Assembly (NCBI GenBank): GCA_903957805.1
Contig: CAJBQQ010000214.1
Location: forward strand, 1 to 19,748
DNA: 19,748 nt
Source of the DNA: an uncultured Pseudomonadota bacterium
GTDB taxonomy: Bacteria; Pseudomonadota; Gammaproteobacteria; Burkholderiales; Nitrosomonadaceae
Direction of reading: 5' to 3'
Position 1 is the stretch's first letter. Every line of letters starts with the position of its first letter. Both the position numbers and the translations under genes were made by a program. Below the pieces are notes generated by a model that searched no databases, was not told where the DNA came from, and worked only from the letters and a program-made list of their open reading frames with translations. Positions 13,960-19,748 of this stretch are shown piece after piece.

Positions 13960-14889
13960 ATGGCAGGTATTCAGGCAGATATTCATCAAGGACACACAGC
14001 GCTAGGAGACGTAGCGGCTCGCACGCTTTCCAATGCTACCAAGACCGTTCCAATGATGGGGACAATCACGCCGCGTTGGCTCACTCATCTGTTGCATTGG
14101 GTTCCCGTCGAGGCAGGTATTTACCGTCTCAACAAGGTGAAGGACCCCGAGCAGGTTGAAGTGGATTGCTCCGCCAAGGACGAGCGTGAATTACCCGCTA
14201 CATTTGTGGACTACGAAGAATGGGGCCGGGAATACGTGCTGAGTGCGGTGAATACGGTACTGGATGTACATACCCGCGTTTCTGATCTTTACAGCAGTCC
14301 GCACAACCAGATCCGTGAACAGCTTCGTCTGACTATCGAGACTATAAAGGAACGTCAGGAAAGTGAGCTTATTAACAACAAGGAGTACGGTCTGCTTAAT
14401 AATGTCGCCAAATCCATGAAAGTGAAGACGCGCACAGGTGCGCCGACGCCGGATGATCTGGATGAATTGATTGCGCGCGTCTGGAAAGAGCCTGCTTTCT
14501 TTCTGGCACACCCTCATGCGATTGCCGCATTCGGCCGCGAGTGTACCTTTCGTGGCGTACCACCCCCTACTGTAACCATGTCTGGCTCGCAGTTTTTGAC
14601 CTGGCGTGGAATCCCGCTGATTCCTTGCGACAAGCTCAGGATTACTGGTGGCAAGACTAATATCCTACTGGCGCGCACGGGCGAGAGCCGTCAAGGTGTA
14701 GTCGGGTTATATCAACCCGGGTTACCAGGTGAGCAGGGCATGGGATTGTCGGTACGCTTCATGGGCATCAATCATAAGGCCATCGCTTCCTATTTGGTTT
14801 CGCTCTATTGCTCCCTGGCAGTACTAACTGACGACGCCCTCGGCGTACTCGAAAACGTCGAAGTGGGTAGATATCATGAGTACAAGTAG
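13960..14889 (+). CDS. Family 2A encapsulin shell protein (SrpI-like)
   Basis: A 309-residue HK97-fold capsid-like protein that should self-assemble into a protein nanocompartment. Recognised stretches are ALGDVAARTLSNATKTVPMM, TPRWLTHLLHWVPVEAGIYRLN, NKEYGLLNNV, ARVWKEPAFFLAHPHAIAAF, GRECTFRGVPPPTV and QGVVGLYQPGLPGEQGMGLSVRFMG. These are characteristic of Family 2A encapsulins such as cyanobacterial SrpI, which package a cysteine desulfurase. Length is normal. A strong AAGGAG precedes the ATG. The stop overlaps the cargo gene by 14 bases, which couples shell and cargo synthesis. No cyclic-nucleotide-binding insertion, the mark of Family 2B, is present. Confidence 0.92.
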   Translation: MAGIQADIHQGHTALGDVAARTLSNATKTVPMMGTITPRWLTHLLHWVPVEAGIYRLNKVKDPEQVEVDCSAKDERELPATFVDYEEWGREYVLSAVNTVLDVHTRVSDLYSSPHNQIREQLRLTIETIKERQESELINNKEYGLLNNVAKSMKVKTRTGAPTPDDLDELIARVWKEPAFFLAHPHAIAAFGRECTFRGVPPPTVTMSGSQFLTWRGIPLIPCDKLRITGGKTNILLARTGESRQGVVGLYQPGLPGEQGMGLSVRFMGINHKAIASYLVSLYCSLAVLTDDALGVLENVEVGRYHEYK

Positions 14890-16672
14890 TCTCGATAACT
14901 TGGTAAGCGGAGACTTGAACGCGGCATCCAGCTACTTGCCGGATGTCGAGTTGCTTACGCGCCTAGCGAACGAACTATTTTCTATTTCGCCAGGGGTGAT
15001 GCCAGCCGCTGGCGTACCATCTCAGGCGACAGCTGAGGCGCCGCTGGAGATCCCCACATTCACCACGGATCACCCCTATGCGGGAGTTTCCCCTTCTCCC
15101 ATCCCGTTATTGCGTACCCCGCTTGCGCCGACAAAGGAGAGAGATTCAACCTCACCGGGAGCAGTGCAAGGTATAGGTGCGCCGTCTTCGGTGGCGGCTA
15201 CGCCGACGCTGGAGATTCCCTCGTTCGCTGCGGATCACCCCTATGCGGGAATTTCTCATTCTCCTTCACTCATCCCGTTACCATTTGAAGCTGAGTTACG
15301 TGATCTTCTTACTCCGCTGAAGAACATCACGCCTATGCATGCAGGCACCCCCACCAGTCCAACCTGGGGATCATCGTTCTATTTTCTCGATGAGATCACA
15401 TCGTCTGGTCGAACCGGGCAGTTGCCGCTGATAGCTTCCGCGCACCCGCCTTTCGATGTCAACGCCGTGCGACGCGACTTCCCGATCCTGCAGGAACTGG
15501 TCAACGGCCGGCCCCTGATCTGGCTGGACAATGCCGCTACGACGCAGAAACCACAGACTGTCATCGACCGCCTTACTTACTTCTACCAGCACGAGAACTC
15601 CAACATTCATCGTGCGGCACATGAACTTGCAGCACGTGCCACCGATGCTTACGAGCTATCACGGGGTAAAGTCCGCCACTTCCTCAATGCGCCGTCCGTA
15701 GACGAAATTATCTTTGTCCGTGGCACCACCGAGGGCATCAACCTTGTTGCCCAGAGTTGGGGACGGCAAAATATCTGTGAAGGTGATGAAATCGTGATCA
15801 CCTGGCTGGAACACCACGCCAATATCGTGCCGTGGCAGCAGTTGTGCAACGAGAAGGGTGCTAGGCTGCGCGTGGTGCCGGTGGATGACAATGGTCAGGT
15901 GTTGTTGGATGAATATCAGAAACTGCTCGGTCCACGCACTAAACTGGTAGCGTTCTCGCAGGTCTCAAACGCGCTGGGTACCATAACACCCGCCCGTCAA
16001 ATTGTGGAAATGGCGCACCGGGTAGGCGCGCGCGTGCTGGTAGACGGTGCGCAATCCGTCTCGCACATGCGGGTCGATGTGCAGCAGATCGACTGCGACT
16101 GGTTTGTTTTTTCTGGTCACAAGGTATTCGGTCCAACCGGTATCGGTGTTCTATTCGGAAAAGCTGAACTACTCAATGCCATGCCACCATGGCAGGGCGG
16201 TGGCAACATGATCCAGAATGTCGCTTTCGATAAAACCACATACCATGATGCCCCTGCTCGCTTTGAGGCCGGTACAGGTAATATCGCAGATGCAGTAGGT
16301 TTGGGTGCCGCGATTGACTATGTTGAACGCATCGGCATCGATAACATAAACCGCTACGAGCATGGACTGATGGCTTATGCGACGCGGGGCCTCAGCACGG
16401 TTCCTGGTCTGCGACTTATCGGCACTGCGCCGGAAAAAGCCGGGGTGCTGTCTTTTGTGCTGAAGGGATTTACCACCGAAGAGGTTGGCGAGGCGTTGAA
16501 TCGCGAAGGTATTGCGGTACGTTCAGGCCATCATTGCGCGCAGCCCATCTTGCGCCGTTTTGGCCTGGAGGCTACGGTACGTCCGTCACTCGCGCTCTAC
16601 AACACCTGCACAGATATCGATGTACTGGTAACTGTATTACACCGCATCCAGGGTAGCCACGGCAGTGCTTGA
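14876..16672 (+). CDS. sufS: Cysteine desulfurase (SufS-type) with encapsulin-targeting extension
   Basis: The 598-residue protein is about 190 residues longer than ordinary SufS. Residues 1-190 are a Pro/Ser/Thr-rich, probably disordered extension. It contains VELLTRLANELFS, similar to a conserved element of Family 2A cargo, and two copies of LEIPxFxxDHPYAG 55 residues apart. From residue 193 the PLP enzyme begins: DFPILQELVNGRPLIWLDNAATTQKP, NSNIHRAAHEL, LEHHANIVPWQ. The PLP lysine is K416 in FSGHKVFGP and the persulfide cysteine is C554 in RSGHHCAQP. It converts cysteine to alanine and a protein-bound persulfide. All catalytic elements are present. Fe-S cluster genes (sufBCD, sufE) are absent, so sulfur storage or delivery inside the shell is more likely than cluster assembly. 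Confidence 0.93.
   Translation: MSTSSLDNLVSGDLNAASSYLPDVELLTRLANELFSISPGVMPAAGVPSQATAEAPLEIPTFTTDHPYAGVSPSPIPLLRTPLAPTKERDSTSPGAVQGIGAPSSVAATPTLEIPSFAADHPYAGISHSPSLIPLPFEAELRDLLTPLKNITPMHAGTPTSPTWGSSFYFLDEITSSGRTGQLPLIASAHPPFDVNAVRRDFPILQELVNGRPLIWLDNAATTQKPQTVIDRLTYFYQHENSNIHRAAHELAARATDAYELSRGKVRHFLNAPSVDEIIFVRGTTEGINLVAQSWGRQNICEGDEIVITWLEHHANIVPWQQLCNEKGARLRVVPVDDNGQVLLDEYQKLLGPRTKLVAFSQVSNALGTITPARQIVEMAHRVGARVLVDGAQSVSHMRVDVQQIDCDWFVFSGHKVFGPTGIGVLFGKAELLNAMPPWQGGGNMIQNVAFDKTTYHDAPARFEAGTGNIADAVGLGAAIDYVERIGIDNINRYEHGLMAYATRGLSTVPGLRLIGTAPEKAGVLSFVLKGFTTEEVGEALNREGIAVRSGHHCAQPILRRFGLEATVRPSLALYNTCTDIDVLVTVLHRIQGSHGSA
14987..15280 (+). repeat. Imperfect tandem 165-bp repeat in the cargo-targeting segment
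   Basis: Residues 38-92 and 93-135 of the desulfurase align with a 55-residue offset: SPG...LEIPTFTTDHPYAGVS and SPG...LEIPSFAADHPYAGIS. At DNA level, CGGATCACCCCTATGCGGGA is kept exactly in both copies. The duplication is in frame and diverged, so it is not recent. Confidence 0.8.
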
Positions 16673-16716
16673 TTCAAGATAATTCAGTAGTGAATGGGTG
16701 TAGATCGGTGATCTAA

Positions 16717-16837
16717 GGGACTTCTGAACAAATTTTCAGTGGAGAGCATTGTTGGGACAATCGACATGATCACAAGGGGGACGAACAACATGAGCCGACA
16801 TGAGTTTGTAGCTTATTCGCTCGGTGGAGATTCCTAG
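16717..16837 (+). other. Possible IS5-like remnant with a 15-codon open frame
   Basis: GGGACTTCTGAACAAATTTT at 16717 looks like the terminal repeat of some IS5-group elements. After AAGGGGG comes an ATG at 16790 opening the 15-codon frame MSRHEFVAYSLGGDS before TAG at 16835-16837. Several IS5-type transposases begin MSRHD or MSRHE, so this may be a stub left after deletion. Alternatively it is a leader peptide for the serine acetyltransferase gene. No matching right end was found. Confidence 0.3.
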
Positions 16838-16934
16838 GTTCCATCTCCCAGACATACTAACTAAAAGTAGTTTCAAAATGTCACACTGGTTCAAGGATAA
16901 CACTCAATCCATCGGTCCAAGGGGTGGCAACATA

Positions 16935-17858
16935 ATGGCAATTCTCGAAGAAATAATACGCTCCCTGCCCAAAGAAGCGCATCTGCAGATCGATACGATT
17001 GTGGCCGAGTTGCGTACTTTGCGTGTGGCCTCGCAGGAACACCGGCAGCGGCGCGACCGCCCAGTCAAACTTCCCTCGCGCAAGGCACTGGTCGGTATTG
17101 TGGATGGATTAAGCGCCGCGTTGTTCCCAAACCGCCTAGGCTCACCAGAGCTTACCGACGATGGCATTGATTATTACGTTGGGCATACGCTGGATGTGAC
17201 ATTACGAGAGTTGCTGGTACAAGTGCGCTGCGAGTTACATTTTGCTTCGGGCTTGGAAATCGTCAGCGATGCGGATCATGAGCAGGCGATTGCCATTATC
17301 CGTGCATTTGCCAAGCGCTTACCCGATATACGCAACATGCTGGATGGCGATATTTGTGCGGCCTACGAGGGTGATCCGGCCGCACGTAGCATCGACGAGG
17401 TACTAGTCTGCTATCCAGGTATTATTGCCATCAAACACTATCGGCTTGCCCATGAACTATATGACTTGGGTATACCTCTAATCGCACGCATGATTTCTGA
17501 AATTGCACATTCGGCTACCGGTATCGATATTCATCCAGGCGCGCAGATTGGCAGCAGTTTTTTCATCGACCATGGCACAGGTGTCGTTATCGGCGAAACG
17601 GCTATCCTTGGTAAAAACGTGCGTTTGTACCAAGCGGTGACCTTGGGCGCCAAGCGCTTCCCGGTGGATGAGCATGGTGCGCTGGTGAAGGGTAATGCCC
17701 GGCACCCAATCGTCGAGGATGATGTTGTCATCTACGCGGGCGCTACTATTCTCGGCCGCATCACCATCGGCCGTGGTTCGACCATCGGCGGCAGTGTCTG
17801 GCTTACACATAGTGTTCCACCTGGCAGCAGCATTTCACAAGCACAGATGCGCACCTAG
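16935..17858 (+). CDS. epsC: Serine O-acetyltransferase (EpsC/SrpH type)
   Basis: This enzyme transfers acetyl from acetyl-CoA to L-serine, giving O-acetylserine, the carbon acceptor for sulfide in cysteine synthesis and the precursor of the CysB inducer. The left-handed beta-helix is clear: IDIHPGAQIGSSFFIDHGTGVVIGETA, NVRLYQAVTLGAKRF, DDVVIYAGATILGRITIGRGSTIGG. Catalytic His and Asp lie in IDHGTG and YEGDPAA. The N-terminal region is longer than in CysE, as in the EpsC/SrpH subgroup. The frame is open from GTG 16824, but ATG 16935 (MAILEEIIRSLPKE, 307 residues) has a proper AAGGGG 10 bases upstream and is preferred. It follows the desulfurase after 262 bp; this gene pair with an encapsulin is the known Family 2A context. 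Confidence 0.92.
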   Translation: MAILEEIIRSLPKEAHLQIDTIVAELRTLRVASQEHRQRRDRPVKLPSRKALVGIVDGLSAALFPNRLGSPELTDDGIDYYVGHTLDVTLRELLVQVRCELHFASGLEIVSDADHEQAIAIIRAFAKRLPDIRNMLDGDICAAYEGDPAARSIDEVLVCYPGIIAIKHYRLAHELYDLGIPLIARMISEIAHSATGIDIHPGAQIGSSFFIDHGTGVVIGETAILGKNVRLYQAVTLGAKRFPVDEHGALVKGNARHPIVEDDVVIYAGATILGRITIGRGSTIGGSVWLTHSVPPGSSISQAQMRT

Positions 17859-17910
17859 ATATTTAAAGGTGATCCGGCACTTAATCGATTCCACCTAGAT
17901 CGGCCTTGTC

Positions 17911-17967
17911 TATCAACTGGGTTGATACTTGACCTTTCAGTATCTTGATTGTGTGGAAGATACTGAA
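17911..17967 (+). promoter_or_regulatory. Two adjacent hairpins upstream of cysB
   Basis: TATCAAC-tgg-GTTGATA (17911-17927) is a perfect 7-bp palindrome. Right after it, TTCAGTATCTT (17936-17946) pairs perfectly with AAGATACTGAA (17957-17967) across a 10-base loop. Neither is followed by a T-run, so neither is a classical terminator. Operator sites for a dimeric regulator, or a leader structure of cysB, are both possible. Confidence 0.5.
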
Positions 17968-18081
17968 GAGGCTCTTGTATCATCATGCTGTAGGCAAACT
18001 TGAGAACTTATTAAGCTGCTGAGAAAGTAAGTTTCACCTGCACCATTACAAGTATTTGAACATTCTTGGGGAAACAATAGT

Positions 18082-19026
18082 ATGAACTTTCAACAGCTAC
18101 GCATCATCCACGAAACGGTCCGGCAGAATTACAATCTGACAGGAGCAGCAAATGCCCTGTTTACCTCCCAATCTGGTGTCAGTAAGCATATAAAAGATCT
18201 GGAAGATGAATTGGGTATTGAGCTGTTTGTGCGCAAGGGAAAGCGGCTGCTTGGATTGACCGACCCCGGCAAGGAATTAGTAAAGATCGTTGAACGCATT
18301 CTGCTTGATGCAAAGAACGTCAAACGCCTGGCCGAACAGTTCAGCAACCAGAACCAAGGGCGGCTAACCATTGCGACCACACATACACAAGCGCGCTATG
18401 CGTTACCGCCTGTGGTGACTCAATTCAAGAAAGCATTCCCCAATGTGCATCTTGTTCTGCATCAGGCCAATCCTCGGGAGATCGTATCGTTGTTGCTCGA
18501 CGGCATCGCAGATATCGGCATTGCTACCGAGGCCCTAGAGAGCGTCGCGGAGCTAGCGTCTTTCCCCTACTACTCCTGGCATCACGCTGTCATTGTGCAA
18601 CCTGGGCATCCATTAGAGTCGGTGCATCCCCTCACGCTTGAAGCAATTGCTGAATTCCCGATTATCACATACCACGAAGGCTTTACTGGGCGAACGGGAA
18701 TTGATGAGGCATTTGCCAAGGCAGGATTGATATTCGACATCGCCATGTCGGCACTGGATGCCGACGTCATCAAAACTTACGTAGAACTCGGACTTGGGAT
18801 AGGCATCGTCGCCTCAATGGCAGTCAATCCGGCGCGTGATACGGGACTCAATCTGCTCGATAGTTCGCACCTATTCCAGAAAAATACTACCAATATCTCT
18901 GTCCGGCGCGGCCATTACCTGCGCGGGTACGCCTATCGTTTCATCGAATTTTGCCTGCCATCACTAAGTGAGGGAGCAATTCGCTCAGGGGTCAAGCCCG
19001 AAGTGGACTTAGAGCTGGATGATTGA
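18082..19026 (+). CDS. cysB: CysB-family LysR-type transcriptional regulator
   Basis: A 314-residue regulator of sulfur assimilation. Residues 1-60 are the LysR winged helix-turn-helix (NFQQLRIIHETVRQNYNLTGAAN, SQSGVSKHIKDLEDELGIELFVR). The effector domain begins with LTIATTHTQARYALPPVV: T100, T102 and Q103 are at the positions that bind sulfate or effector in characterised CysB proteins. ADIGIATEAL and TYVELGLGIGIVA complete the fold. ATG at 18082 follows GGGGA. CysB usually activates sulfate uptake and cysteine synthesis genes with O- or N-acetylserine as inducer. It is probably the regulator of the sulfur genes upstream, and the acetyltransferase next to it would make its inducer. Cbl is an alternative paralogue name. 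Confidence 0.93.
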   Translation: MNFQQLRIIHETVRQNYNLTGAANALFTSQSGVSKHIKDLEDELGIELFVRKGKRLLGLTDPGKELVKIVERILLDAKNVKRLAEQFSNQNQGRLTIATTHTQARYALPPVVTQFKKAFPNVHLVLHQANPREIVSLLLDGIADIGIATEALESVAELASFPYYSWHHAVIVQPGHPLESVHPLTLEAIAEFPIITYHEGFTGRTGIDEAFAKAGLIFDIAMSALDADVIKTYVELGLGIGIVASMAVNPARDTGLNLLDSSHLFQKNTTNISVRRGHYLRGYAYRFIEFCLPSLSEGAIRSGVKPEVDLELDD

Positions 19027-19050
19027 ACTGTCAGGTTAAAATCCATTTTA

Positions 19051-19117
19051 CGCACGTCGCCGTAAGAATGGCCAAGCTTAACCAAAGGTAATTCAGAAAC
19101 ACTCATGGGAGCTTCGG
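19051..19117 (+). pseudogene. PEP-CTERM gene 3'-end remnant with half a terminator
   Basis: Sixty of 67 bases match 9221-9287. The frame CGT CGC CGT AAG AAT GGC CAA GCT TAA encodes RRRKNGQA and a stop, the very end of a PEP-CTERM signal. The match starts abruptly at 19051 and ends inside the terminator hairpin at 19117: the second arm and T-run are replaced by other sequence. No upstream coding part remains. Confidence 0.75.
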
Positions 19118-19741
19118 CGGTTTCGCATAGTCATTAATCCTTACCACGGAACTTTCAAATGCAGTCTGATCAATTTCATAACCGGTGAAAGTTGCACCGA
19201 GTTTGAGAGCGCAAATGCCCGTCGTACCCGCACCCATAAACGGATCTAATACGGTATCATTTGGCTTTACAAACCGGCCCATCAAGTCCCGCATTCCACT
19301 CTCAGACTGCCCCCATTGATGGTGGGTTTTATCGTTGTCATTTGGGTTTGACTTGGTTACATCGCCAATCCAGTTACCCGCATACTCGCCGTTGGTAAAC
19401 CACAAAATTGGTTTCCAAAATGTGTTAATTCGTCGAGGAAATATCTGTACTGCCTTACCGCCAGGTGTTAAATAAGCAAGCGTCCAGTGGTAAGTGAGAT
19501 TTTTTTCAAGCATTGCCAGAATCGCAGGCAAATAAGACTGCCCAATCATGCAAAGCAATGAGCCACCAGGCTTCAATACGTGCGCTGAAACTTCTCCCAA
19601 CTTTTCATACAGAGATAAAAACTCTTGTGGATATGGTGGATCTGTAATGATCCAATCGAACTTTATGTCGCTGTTTTTAAGTTTCTCAAAAGATTCGTTG
19701 TGTAGAGAATAACGGTCGCCAATTGATATAGCAGTTTTCAT
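19103..19741 (-). CDS. DNA methyltransferase (N6-adenine/N4-cytosine type)
   Basis: A 212-residue SAM-dependent DNA methyltransferase. The catalytic motif DPPY is at residues 34-37 and the SAM-binding motif DPFMGAGTTG at 166-175, so the order is that of the beta-type enzymes (catalytic motif first). KPGGSLLCMIGQ and ILWFTNGEYAGNW lie between. No restriction endonuclease gene is visible on this side, so it may be an orphan or phage-type enzyme; sequence beyond the window could change this. The chosen ATG at 19741 is only 7 bases from the window edge, and the start is not verifiable. The last residues (PKLP) and the stop lie inside the PEP-CTERM repeat remnant, so the C-terminus has been altered at the junction near 19118. 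Confidence 0.85.
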   Translation of the reverse strand: MKTAISIGDRYSLHNESFEKLKNSDIKFDWIITDPPYPQEFLSLYEKLGEVSAHVLKPGGSLLCMIGQSYLPAILAMLEKNLTYHWTLAYLTPGGKAVQIFPRRINTFWKPILWFTNGEYAGNWIGDVTKSNPNDNDKTHHQWGQSESGMRDLMGRFVKPNDTVLDPFMGAGTTGICALKLGATFTGYEIDQTAFESSVVRINDYAKPPKLP

Positions 19742-19748
19742 CTGCTCA

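Noticed and set aside
1..19748. CRISPR array
   Set aside because: No series of regularly spaced identical repeats is present; the Cas4-like module in the fusion protein has no cas neighbours.

Overview
The window looks like a chromosomal segment of a Gram-negative proteobacterium, most likely a betaproteobacterium of the Nitrosomonadales kind. That assignment is an inference from several things together: a monofunctional lysC followed by tRNA-Ser(GCU) and tRNA-Arg(ACG), PEP-CTERM exosortase-type tails, a CysB-type regulator, and an outer-membrane porin ending in phenylalanine. No rRNA or other definitive taxonomic marker is present.

Positions 1-4500 are a housekeeping block: the 3' end of dnaB, a PrxQ/Bcp peroxiredoxin and a QueD-type enzyme on the minus strand, a divergent radical-SAM protein (TYW1-like), a small HTH regulator, and lysC with a convincing internal start for a separate regulatory subunit. 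Two intact tRNA genes follow, with a good promoter and terminator. Positions 4500-9300 are accessory DNA: the 3' part of a tRNA-Lys gene that has lost its 5' end, short direct repeats at 11-bp spacing, a HigBA-type toxin-antitoxin pair whose promoter is overlapped by a palindrome, and a 970-residue protein fusing a RecB/Cas4-like Fe-S module, a DEDD exonuclease-like domain, a zinc ribbon and an IS66-type DDE transposase. After it comes a decapitated PEP-CTERM gene with its terminator.

Positions 9800-19030 form a sulfur island. It holds a DUF2292/YezD-like small protein, an alginate-export-family porin, a periplasmic sulfate-binding protein, a catalytically degenerate EAL-domain protein, a Family 2A encapsulin shell protein, a cysteine desulfurase with a long N-terminal cargo-targeting extension, a serine O-acetyltransferase and a CysB-like regulator. 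The coherent reading is that sulfate is captured, serine is activated for cysteine synthesis, and a desulfurase packed inside the encapsulin takes sulfur from cysteine for storage or delivery, with CysB as the probable regulator. The encapsulin-desulfurase-acetyltransferase core belongs to a described class. The degenerate EAL protein next to the shell gene and the duplicated targeting segment of the cargo are the less familiar parts.

The sulfur island is bracketed by two copies (60 of 67 bases identical) of a PEP-CTERM gene 3' end plus part of its terminator. The right copy supplies the last codons and stop of a minus-strand DNA methyltransferase that runs to the window edge, so rearrangement between PEP-CTERM paralogues probably shaped the region.
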